Assembly (NCBI GenBank): GCA_038231615.1
Contig: JBBRLA010000595.1
Span: 1 to 5,506, forward strand
DNA length: 5,506 nt
Direction: 5' to 3'
Origin: JBBRLA01 sp038231615
GTDB taxonomy: Bacteria; Myxococcota_A; Polyangia; Palsa-1104; JAEUJZ01
The notes beneath the pieces were generated by a model. The model searched no databases. It was not told the DNA's origin and saw only the letters and a program-made list of their open reading frames with translations. Positions 1 through 5,506 of the stretch are shown one piece after another (within the stretch, counting starts at the first letter, position 1; each line of letters opens with the position of its first letter). A program made the position numbers and the translations under genes.

Positions 1-287
1 ACGATGAAGTAGCGCAGCATCGCCTCGGTGACCTCGAAGTCGGCGATGACCCCGTCCTTCATCGGCCGCACGGCGACGATGTTGCCCGGCGTCCGGCCGA
101 GCATCTCCTTGGCCTCCTTGCCCACCGCCAGGACTTTCTTGACTCCGTTGGCGCCTCTTTGCACGGCCACGACCGAAGGTTCGTTGGACACGATGCCTTT
201 GCCCTTCACGAAGGTCAGGGTCGTGGCTGTCCCGAGATCGATGGCCAGATCATTTGAGAACAGCCCGTAGACCCAATCAAAAAGCAT
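1..287 (-). CDS. mreB: Rod shape-determining protein MreB (N-terminal part, runs off left edge)
   Basis: MreB is the bacterial actin homologue. It forms membrane-associated ATP-binding filaments that direct lateral cell-wall synthesis and maintain rod shape. The visible 95 residues begin MLFDWVYGLFSNDLAIDLGT. This contains the amphipathic N-terminus and the actin-type phosphate-1 loop (AIDLGTATTL, residues 15-24). The family-typical stretch LGRTPGNIVAVRPMKDGVIA follows at about residues 63-82, then FEVTEAMLRYFI. The ATG at 287-285 is well supported: it matches the usual MreB start and has an AAGGA ribosome-binding site seven bases upstream. The usual second Asn of the IDLGTANTL motif is Thr here, a minor variation. 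The remainder, and any mreC/mreD genes, would lie left of the window. The gene is divergent from the SRPBCC gene across a 488-bp gap. Identity is secure from the motifs. Confidence 0.97.
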   Translation of the reverse strand, partial: MLFDWVYGLFSNDLAIDLGTATTLTFVKGKGIVSNEPSVVAVQRGANGVKKVLAVGKEAKEMLGRTPGNIVAVRPMKDGVIADFEVTEAMLRYFI

Positions 288-293
288 GTTCGT

Positions 294-299
294 TTCCTT
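294..299 (-). promoter_or_regulatory. Ribosome-binding site of mreB
   Basis: On the minus strand this reads AAGGAA, with the AAGGA core seven bases before the mreB ATG. It is the clearest Shine-Dalgarno match near this end of the window and fixes the mreB start. Confidence 0.75.
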
Positions 300-509
300 C
301 ACTCGGCCGGGCGCGATCCCGGGCTTCGGTTGGCATTCCTGGCTGCGCCGGAGCGCGCGCGTAGCAAATACTCTACCTATCGAGTACCACACCGAGAGTA
401 GGGAGTTCAAGAAACATTCTCTGGAAGCAGGTTCAGCCGATTCCCATGCTTTCCAGCGTGATTTCGCGAGGTCCGGCGACCGCGTTTTGGGGCCGCCAAC
501 CGGGCCGAA

Positions 510-589
510 GGCTGCCAAGCAGGCCGCAAGGAGATCTTGCCATCCCGTCGGTGGCGGGACATGGGTGTGCAATTCATTCGCACATACCC
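510..589. other. Run of four consecutive short hairpins (possible structured leader or small RNA)
   Basis: Four inverted repeats follow one another almost without spacers. First, 510-525 (GGCTGC with GCAG-GCC, one bulged G, loop CAA). Second, 526-540 (GCAAG/CTTGC, 5-base loop). Third, 541-563 (TCCCG 543-547 with CGGGA 555-559). Fourth, 563-589 (TGTGC 566-570 with GCACA 580-584, extended by GGG/CCC across a 2-base bulge). A fifth lies at 622-639 (TTCGGG/CTCGAA with one G-U pair). The repeats are visible directly; that they form RNA is inference. Short GC-rich stems arise often by chance, the strand is unknown, and I cannot match them to a known riboswitch or small-RNA family. Confidence 0.3.
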
Positions 590-639
590 GTCTGGTTGTG
601 TACCCCGGCAAACAGGCAGTTTTCGGGCCTCTGCTCGAA

Positions 640-661
640 CATTGCATCGGCATTGCATCGG
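640..661. repeat. Perfect tandem duplication of an 11-bp unit (CATTGCATCGG x2)
   Basis: CATTGCATCGG occurs at 640-650 and again at 651-661 with no mismatch. Eleven bases is close to one helical turn, so both copies present the same DNA face. The pair lies just before an AT-rich patch upstream of the plus-strand cluster, a reasonable place for a regulator site. It could equally be a slippage duplication. No known regulator consensus is recognised. Confidence 0.6.
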
Positions 662-735
662 GAGACTAAAAATGTGTGACGTAGATTTCGAATTATTCGG
701 ATATAGAAACGATTGCGAGGGTCGGGACCGACTGC

Positions 736-753
736 GTGCGGGATGACCCGCAC
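736..753. promoter_or_regulatory. Perfect 7-bp inverted repeat just upstream of the SRPBCC gene
   Basis: GTGCGGG (736-742) and CCCGCAC (747-753) are exact reverse complements around a 4-base centre, ATGA. The repeat lies 22 bases before the chosen ATG at 776 and directly abuts TATGCT at 754-759, a possible -10 hexamer. It could be a repressor operator, or an RNA hairpin in the leader. An alternative in-frame ATG (743) sits in its loop. No regulator gene in the window identifies a binding protein. Confidence 0.4.
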
Positions 754-775
754 TATGCTAGCGTATACCAACGTG

Positions 776-1426
776 ATGAAAATCGCATTTCGGTCCATGC
801 TGGCGCTCGTCGCCATGCTGGCCGGCAGTGCCGGCATCGCCCACGGACGCCCCTACCTGGATGCCAGCCACCTCGGACAGCTCAACCGCTATGACGTGGT
901 GCTCTTGTCCGATCCCATCGGGTCGGGACTTCTGCGTCACCAGGCCGTGGGGGTGTTCGACGCCCCGCCCAGGGACGTCTTCCGGGTGGTGACGAGCTAC
1001 AATCGCTATCGTGAGTACATCCCGCGCATCGACAGCCGGGTGATGTCGCAGAAGAACGACGAGACCTTGGTGCGGGTGGAAGCCGACCTGCCCTGGCCGA
1101 TGCGCTCGGTATGGGTCGACGCCCGGTACCATCACGACATCCCGTACGCCGAGGCCTACCGCGTCCGGTTCGGCATGGTGCGCGGCAACATGCTGCGCTA
1201 CGAGGGCTCCTTGCTGATCGAGCCCTTCGGCCCGGGACGTACGACCGTCACATACGAACTGCTGGCCGAGCCGGACACCCGCCTCCCCAAGGCGTGGGTC
1301 CAGCGCGCCCTGGGCCATACCGTGTCGAGTTTTGTCCACTACCTTCGCGGGCGGGTCAATACCCTGCAACGACAGGCGGCGGCGAATGCCCAGTCCGCGC
1401 TGTCCCCCGCGATCCCGGCCCGCTGA
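776..1426 (+). CDS. Exported SRPBCC/START-like (polyketide cyclase/COQ10-type) ligand-binding protein
   Basis: The predicted protein has 216 residues. The first 24 form a signal peptide: a short basic start with K2 and R6, a hydrophobic core, and AHG before a likely cleavage site at residue 24. The rest resembles the SRPBCC/COQ10 helix-grip fold that binds hydrophobic ligands. A strand followed by DAPPRDVFRVVTSYNRYREY (about residues 62-81) matches the family's usual N-terminal pattern. A middle strand and EGSLLIEPF follow, and the C-terminal long helix (KAWVQRALGHTVSSFVHYLR) closes the pocket. The ligand and any catalytic role are unknown; a periplasmic location is inferred from the signal peptide. 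The ATG at 776 was chosen because it starts the signal peptide cleanly. No strong Shine-Dalgarno is seen, and in-frame ATGs at 743 and 755 are alternatives. It is the first gene of the plus-strand cluster, 22 bp before the next gene. Confidence 0.8.
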   Translation: MKIAFRSMLALVAMLAGSAGIAHGRPYLDASHLGQLNRYDVVLLSDPIGSGLLRHQAVGVFDAPPRDVFRVVTSYNRYREYIPRIDSRVMSQKNDETLVRVEADLPWPMRSVWVDARYHHDIPYAEAYRVRFGMVRGNMLRYEGSLLIEPFGPGRTTVTYELLAEPDTRLPKAWVQRALGHTVSSFVHYLRGRVNTLQRQAAANAQSALSPAIPAR

Positions 1427-1435
1427 TGGGTGTAT

Positions 1436-1442
1436 AAGGGGG
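1436..1442 (+). promoter_or_regulatory. Ribosome-binding site of the methyltransferase-like gene
   Basis: AAGGGGG ends six bases before ATG 1449. It decides the start of the following gene over the open frame upstream, which would overlap the SRPBCC gene by about 95 bp. Confidence 0.6.
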
Positions 1443-1448
1443 CCCGAC

Positions 1449-1913
1449 ATGATCGCCGGCGCGATAGATTGGCTCTTGCAGAGCCTGCTCATGGGCGTCG
1501 GGAACGGCGCCGTGGGGCGAGCGCTCCTGCCGCTTGGGGCGCGGGGGCCGGCAGAAAATGACCCGCAGCCGCTGCGGGTGGTGGCCATGACCAAGGTTCT
1601 GGTGCGCCCCTTGCGTGCCGCCGGTCATGAGGTCCTGGGTCCAGAGGCTCTCACCGGGGGTCAGGTCCCGGACGCCGTATGCGCCGTGATCGGCAAGGAA
1701 GAACTGGGCGCTCGCCTGTCGGACTGGGCACAGGCGGTGCGGCCGGGTGGCATGGTGGTCCTTTTGACCCGACGGGGAAAGGTGCCGCGCCCGCGGCTCT
1801 GCGCGGCCATGCTCCACGCGGGCCTGGGCGAGGTCACTCAGGCAGGGGCCGGCGCGACCCTGGTCACGGCGGGAAGAGCGGCGCGGCACATCAGGATGTC
1901 GGTTGCGATCTGA
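1449..1913 (+). CDS. Hypothetical protein resembling the C-terminal half of a class I methyltransferase
   Basis: This 154-residue protein is not one I recognise. Residues 1-30 are hydrophobic and could form an amphipathic or membrane-touching helix. Residues 42-64 give a strand-helix-strand pattern (LRVVAMT ... HEVLGP), but the glycine-rich SAM-binding motif I is absent. Residues 75-82 (DAVCAVIG), then LSDWAQAVRPGGMVVLLTR (90-108), look like the methyltransferase strand 4 and the 'RPGG' turn before strand 5. Residues 117-143 (LCAAMLHAGLGEVTQAGAGATLVTAGR) resemble the family's closing strands. This suggests a degenerate or SAM-independent Rossmann-like domain; that is inference from pattern only. 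The ATG is supported by AAGGGGG six bases upstream. Spacing of 22 bp from the SRPBCC gene suggests co-transcription. No frameshift or transfer sign is visible, and base composition matches its neighbours. Confidence 0.65.
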   Translation: MIAGAIDWLLQSLLMGVGNGAVGRALLPLGARGPAENDPQPLRVVAMTKVLVRPLRAAGHEVLGPEALTGGQVPDAVCAVIGKEELGARLSDWAQAVRPGGMVVLLTRRGKVPRPRLCAAMLHAGLGEVTQAGAGATLVTAGRAARHIRMSVAI

Positions 1914-1977
1914 GCGGCCTCTCACGAGGACCGGAAAAAAACTTGCGCCAGGGCCCGGGCCGTGCGAATCGGTCAGA

Positions 1978-2618
1978 GTGCCTAGTTCGACATCTGCTTG
2001 CAATGTGGGCCGTACCGCGGTCCTCGCCACCTGGCTTTGTGGCATGCTTTCGGGGGCTGCCTTGGCCGACAAGGGCCACGCCTCGCCAGAGCCACGACTT
2101 CATCATCAACAGCATCTAATAAGCGCCGCCGCCACCCCCTATGGCTCGGTGGATCTCTATGCGCCCGGAAGCAGCGAGCGGCTCCGCTTCCGCCCCTTCG
2201 ATGGAAAGGGACGTGCGCGCAAGGATGCCGGGCGGGAACTGAGCCACTTCCTGCGCTGCGCGCATACGGGGCAGGAACACCCGGTGGACCCGCGCCTGGT
2301 CCCGGTCCTTTACCGCGTCGGCCGTCATTTCGGCAAGCAGGTGGTGATCTTCTCCGGGTATCGCCCCAAAACACTCTCGACGCGCCCCCACTCCCGTCAC
2401 CTGACCGCGGCGGCCATCGACTTCAATGTTCCCGGGGTGCGCAACGCGGATCTGGCGGGCTGGCTGCGCCGAGAGTTCCATCCCCTCGGGGTCGGCTATT
2501 ACCCCGATGGGGCCCACGTTCACCTGGACGTGGATCGGCGCTACGACACCTACTGGGTAAAGCCAGGTTCCGATGCCCTGCCGCTCGGCCAGCGGCTGCT
2601 GCACCACCCCAGACGGGG

Positions 2619-2622
<4 letters not shown>
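1978..2622 (+). CDS. Exported YcbK/DUF882-family (peptidase M15-like) cell-wall protein
   Basis: From GTG 1978 the protein has 214 residues. An N-terminal signal peptide ends about residue 30 (SGAALA before DKG). The mature part is the DUF882/YcbK domain, related to zinc D,D-carboxypeptidases of the M15 type; E. coli YcbK (MepK) is a murein endopeptidase. Diagnostic features are GSVDLYAPGSSERLRF, then HPVDPRLVPVLYRVG, SGYRP (about 126-130), and the zinc-site motifs HLTAAAID (His141, Asp148) and GAHVHLDV (His182), all retained, so an active enzyme is likely. Mature protein would act on peptidoglycan in the periplasm, by inference. The start is uncertain. GTG 1978 gives a good signal peptide but weak Shine-Dalgarno; GTG 2005 is also possible. 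TTG 1903 has AGGA upstream but would add a long unusual N-terminus. The stop codon overlaps the modA start (ATGA). Confidence 0.85.
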
Positions 2623-3421
<799 letters not shown>

Positions 3422-3425
<4 letters not shown>

Positions 3426-4084
3426 GCAACTTCTGGTTTCCCCTCTTGCTCTCCTTCGAGGTGGCGGCGCTGGCGACGGGGCTGTCCATGGTTTTGGGGA
3501 TCGCCATGGCGGTCGTCCTTTCCCGCGGACGCTTCCCCGGGCGCGGGCTGCTCGACGCCGCCGTTACTTTGCCGCTGGTCTTGCCGCCAACCGTGCTGGG
3601 CTACTATCTTTTGACCCTGCTTTCGCGGCAGAGCCTCTTGGGCCGGGCATTCGAGGCCCTTACGGGAACCCCGCTCACCTTTACCAAGGCGGGGGCCGTG
3701 TTGGCGGCAAGCATCCATGCCCTGCCCCTGTTCACCCGATCCGTGCGGGCGGCGCTTCTGGACATCGATCCCGTGCTCTTGCGAGCGGCCCGGTCGCTGG
3801 GAGCAGCGGAAGTCCGGGTGCTGTGGACGATCAGCCTGCCCCTGTGCCGGCGGGCCATCGTGGCGGCAATGGTGCTGGCCTTCGCCCGTGCACTGGGGGA
3901 CTTCGGGGTGACGCTGATGATCGCCGGGGACATTCCCGGGCAGACGCAGACCGCAGCGCTGGCGATCTATGACGCGGTCCAGGCCGGGCGCGACCGGGAC
4001 GCGGCGGCGCTCTCGGCGGTGCTCTCGGCGCTGGCGCTGGGGGTGCTCTACGTCGCCGGGAGGCTGGGTGAACGTGCAGACTAG
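3422..4084 (+). CDS. modB: Molybdate ABC transporter permease ModB
   Basis: ModB is the inner-membrane channel subunit of the molybdate importer. The 220-residue protein has about five hydrophobic segments (roughly 8-34, 45-67, 90-112, 143-169 and 196-214). Family signatures are VTLPLVLPPTVLGYYLL (48-64), the permease coupling loop LRAARSLGAAEVRVLWTISL (120-139), which contacts the ATPase, and FARALGDFGVTLMIAGDIPG (154-173) followed by QTQTAALAIYDAVQ. These are characteristic of ModB rather than sulfate permease CysT/CysW, although those are the closest relatives. The start is GTG, sharing a GTGA junction with the modA stop, which indicates coupled translation. The full length is typical of the family. 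The last codons overlap modC by 17 bp. Confidence 0.95.
4058..4063 (+). promoter_or_regulatory. Ribosome-binding site of modC, inside the end of modB
   Basis: GGGAGG lies within modB, four bases before GTG 4068 and ten before GTG 4074. It supports a modC start at one of these two GTG codons rather than farther upstream in the open frame. Confidence 0.6.
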
Positions 4085-4805
4085 CTCGGCCCTCACGGTC
4101 GAGGTGACGCTGGTCCGTTCCGGGCTGCGCATCCTGGCGCAACTCCTCGCACCTCCAGGGATGACGGTGCTACTGGGGCCGTCGGGATCGGGCAAGAGCA
4201 CGATGCTGGACGCCATCGCAGGCCACCTGCGCCCGGTGCATGGACGCATCGCCCTGGGCGGACAGGCAGTCTTCGATGCCGGGCGCATGCTTGACGTGCC
4301 ACCCCACCGCCGGCGCATCGGCTATGTGCCACAGTCCCAGGCGCTCTTTCCCCACCTGGACGTCCGGGAGAACCTGCGCTACGGGCTCTTTCACCTGCCA
4401 CGCAAGGACGCGGCCGAGCGGGTGGCGCGGATGGCGGCGGAGATGGGCCTCTCCACTTTGCTCTCTCGACTGCCCGCGTCCCTTTCCGGGGGGGAACGAC
4501 AGCGGGTGGCGCTCGGTCGCGCGCTGCTCATCGAACCTCGGGCGCTGCTGCTGGACGAACCCCTCTCGGCGGTGGACGCCGCCTCGCGCCGGGGGCTCCT
4601 GGAACTCTTGCGGGCCGTGGCAGGGCGTCTCGGCATCCCGGTGTTGCATGTGACTCATAATGAAGAAGAGGCGAACTTCTTTGGGCAGCAGATCCTGCGC
4701 TACCGGGAGGCCCCTTCAGAGAGCGGCCTGCGTACCGTGGTCTTGACCCGAGAGGACGATGAAAGCCCACCTGCGGAAAAAGGCGTCACTCCCCCCTCTG
4801 ATTGA
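4068..4805 (+). CDS. modC: Molybdate ABC transporter ATP-binding protein ModC, short form without TOBE domain
   Basis: ModC is the cytoplasmic ATPase that powers ModB. From GTG 4068 it has 245 residues. All ATPase motifs are intact: Walker A GPSGSGKST (37-45), Q-loop YVPQSQALFPHLDV with Gln89, signature LSGGERQ (139-145), Walker B ALLLDEP (159-165) with catalytic Glu164, D-loop SAVD, and H-loop His197. Typical ModC proteins have about 350 residues, with a C-terminal TOBE/Mop domain that binds molybdate. Here the sequence ends after a short polar tail (LTREDDESPPAEKG...), so that domain is absent. The TGA stop at 4803-4805 overlaps the convergent GspN-like gene by 20 bp. Assignment to molybdate rests mainly on modA and modB beside it. 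GTG 4074 is an alternative start, shorter by two residues. Confidence 0.93.
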   Translation: MNVQTSSALTVEVTLVRSGLRILAQLLAPPGMTVLLGPSGSGKSTMLDAIAGHLRPVHGRIALGGQAVFDAGRMLDVPPHRRRIGYVPQSQALFPHLDVRENLRYGLFHLPRKDAAERVARMAAEMGLSTLLSRLPASLSGGERQRVALGRALLIEPRALLLDEPLSAVDAASRRGLLELLRAVAGRLGIPVLHVTHNEEEANFFGQQILRYREAPSESGLRTVVLTREDDESPPAEKGVTPPSD

Positions 4806-5506
4806 CCGGGTAGGCAGGGGGCGGCGTGAGCTGACCATCGCCTTCCGGCGCCGGGGCCGCCGGAGCATCGCCGGCAAGCGGTGCCCCTGCCGCAGCCACC
4901 CCCGTCGAAGGCCCGGCAGAGGGCGCCACCACCGAGGGCAGCCGCGCGGCGGCCATGGAGGGCGGCGCGGCCAGCCGAGGCGCGTTGGGGTCCAGTGCGC
5001 CAGTGCCGGCGCCGGTGATGCCGTTGCCCCCCGTGATGGTGGAAAGCGACCGGGCCGAAAGCCCGACGCCCTGACCCGCTTCCACGACCGGTGCCGGCGG
5101 CGGTGCGGGTTCCTGACTGGGCGTTACATGACTGGGGGCTGGCGGCGGGGTGACCAGAACATGGGCCGGGACGGGAAAAGCCGGCCTTCCCAATGGAAGG
5201 CCCGGGACGACGGGCGCGGGGGGAGCGACTGACGGCAGGGCACTCAGCGTCCCGCGGGCGGTCACCCCGACAGGGGGCTCTTTGGAAGGGCGAGCCAGTG
5301 GGGCCGCGGCGGTCCCGGTGATGGCGATGCCGATCGAGCCATCGGCCCGCTTGGCCTGTGTCATAGCGCTGACCATCAATTCCAGCGCCCCTTCCCGTTT
5401 GAGCAAGTCCGGTGAGGGCCGGAAGCGCAGGTACAGATGAAGCTCCGAGAACGGGAAGGGATCGCGCAATTCGATATACCCCTCCAGGCTGACCTCGCCA
5501 TCCGGG
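4786..5506 (-). CDS. gspN: GspN-like type II secretion protein, C-terminal part with long Pro/Ala-rich tail
   Basis: The gene enters from the right edge, so its start is not visible; 239 C-terminal residues are. The first ~75 visible residues read as the end of the deltaproteobacterial-type GspN domain: GEVSLEGYIELRDP, then FSELHLYLRFRPSPDLLKRE, a helix with LMVSAMTQAKR, and ADGSIGIAITGTAAAPLARP. GspN is an accessory inner-membrane/periplasmic component of type II secretion systems, of poorly known function. After this domain comes a tail of about 165 residues (nucleotides about 5283 down to 4789) rich in Pro, Ala, Val, Gly and Ser, with no recognisable fold, ending TPPPAYPVNQRGE. Usual GspN proteins end soon after the domain, so the tail is unusual. 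It is open throughout on this strand, with codon use like the domain. Other gsp genes would be expected to the right. Confidence 0.75.
   Translation of the reverse strand, partial: PDGEVSLEGYIELRDPFPFSELHLYLRFRPSPDLLKREGALELMVSAMTQAKRADGSIGIAITGTAAAPLARPSKEPPVGVTARGTLSALPSVAPPAPVVPGLPLGRPAFPVPAHVLVTPPPAPSHVTPSQEPAPPPAPVVEAGQGVGLSARSLSTITGGNGITGAGTGALDPNAPRLAAPPSMAAARLPSVVAPSAGPSTGVAAAGAPLAGDAPAAPAPEGDGQLTPPPAYPVNQRGE
4844..4864. repeat. Perfect 7-bp inverted repeat downstream of modC, inside the GspN tail
   Basis: TCCGGCG (4844-4850) and CGCCGGA (4858-4864) are exact reverse complements around a 7-base centre, about 39 bp after the modC stop. A stem here could slow RNA polymerase at the end of the modC transcript. 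No T-tract follows on either strand, and GC-rich coding DNA produces such repeats readily, so a terminator call is not supported. Confidence 0.25.

Larger units (their letters stand above)
288..775. other. Divergent intergenic region between mreB and the SRPBCC gene
   Basis: This 488-bp stretch must carry the mreB promoter (minus strand) and the promoter of the plus-strand cluster. The short open frames here encode Arg-, Ser- and Cys-rich peptides with no recognisable domain, and I see no gene. Its contents are: an inverted repeat TACTC/GAGTA at 369-373 and 382-386, whose left arm extended by one base (TACTCT) can instead pair with AGAGTA at 395-400; consecutive small hairpins at about 510-589; an 11-bp tandem repeat at 640-661; an AT-rich patch at about 661-712; and a 7-bp inverted repeat at 736-753. 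Promoter candidates are weak. TATAGA at 702-707 and TATGCT at 754-759 could be -10 elements for the plus strand, and TTGAAC (minus strand, 410-405) a -35 for mreB, but none has a well-spaced partner. I saw no ModE-type operator. Confidence 0.6.

Noticed and set aside
407..658. Small frames on both strands in the mreB upstream region
   Set aside because: Cys/Arg/Ser-rich peptides with no ribosome-binding site or family resemblance; treated as non-coding.
288..775. Molybdenum-cofactor riboswitch or ModE operator ahead of the mod-containing cluster
   Set aside because: I could not find the paired TATA-type half-sites of a ModE box or a recognisable riboswitch core. modA is also three genes away.
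758..1594. 278-codon minus-strand frame opposite the SRPBCC gene
   Set aside because: No domain, and antisense to a gene with signal peptide and recognisable fold.
1918..1941. CCTC/GAGG inverted repeat followed by seven A residues, considered as a terminator
   Set aside because: The stem is only 4 bp, and an A-run is wrong for plus-strand termination. On the minus strand the T-run would precede the stem, and no gene there needs a terminator.
1998..2618. Open frame continuing upstream of modA through the YcbK gene
   Set aside because: The YcbK frame carries the conserved motifs. The lipoprotein signal begins exactly at ATG 2619, so the extension is a shadow.
4845..5015. Two copies of the 10-bp palindrome CCGGCGCCGG at 4845-4854 and 5006-5015
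   Set aside because: Short GC palindromes are expected by chance in Pro/Ala/Gly-rich coding DNA of this composition.
4759..5232. 157-codon Arg/Gly-rich plus-strand frame after modC
   Set aside because: Composition is typical of a shadow of the Pro/Ala-rich GspN tail on the other strand.

Overview
The window is GC-rich bacterial DNA with no mobile element, tRNA, rRNA or CRISPR array that I can see. MreB, a molybdate ABC transporter, a YcbK/DUF882 peptidase and a GspN-like type II secretion protein together indicate a diderm (Gram-negative) bacterium. The MreB N-terminus and the GspN C-terminus resemble deltaproteobacterial (Myxococcota/Desulfobacterota-type) homologues from memory. That placement is tentative and untested.

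Layout from left to right. Positions 1-287 (minus strand) are the first 95 codons of mreB, which continues off the left edge. Positions 288-775 are a long divergent intergenic region holding a run of small hairpins, a perfect 11-bp tandem repeat, an AT-rich patch and a perfect 7-bp inverted repeat close to the next gene. From 776 to 4805 six plus-strand genes lie tightly packed: an exported SRPBCC/START-like protein; a 154-residue protein like the C-terminal half of a class I methyltransferase; an exported YcbK/DUF882 (peptidase M15-like) protein; and modA, modB and modC. Positions 4786-5506 (minus strand) hold the C-terminal part of a GspN-like gene with an unusually long Pro/Ala-rich tail. 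It overlaps the end of modC tail to tail by 20 bp.

How the genes may work together. ModA (a predicted lipoprotein) captures molybdate, ModB is the membrane channel and ModC the ATPase. Their 4-bp and 17-bp overlaps show a translationally coupled unit. The YcbK gene overlaps modA by an ATGA junction, so a probable cell-wall enzyme is tied to molybdate uptake. The SRPBCC and methyltransferase-like genes lie just upstream with short gaps, so all six may be one transcript. The first three look like envelope or lipid-related functions beside mreB, but no shared pathway can be shown from sequence alone.

I found no convincing new defence or mobile system. The points most worth a second look are the structured mreB-SRPBCC intergenic region, the uncharacterised methyltransferase-like gene, the YcbK-modA junction, the ModC without its usual C-terminal molybdate-binding domain, and the Pro/Ala-rich tail on GspN.
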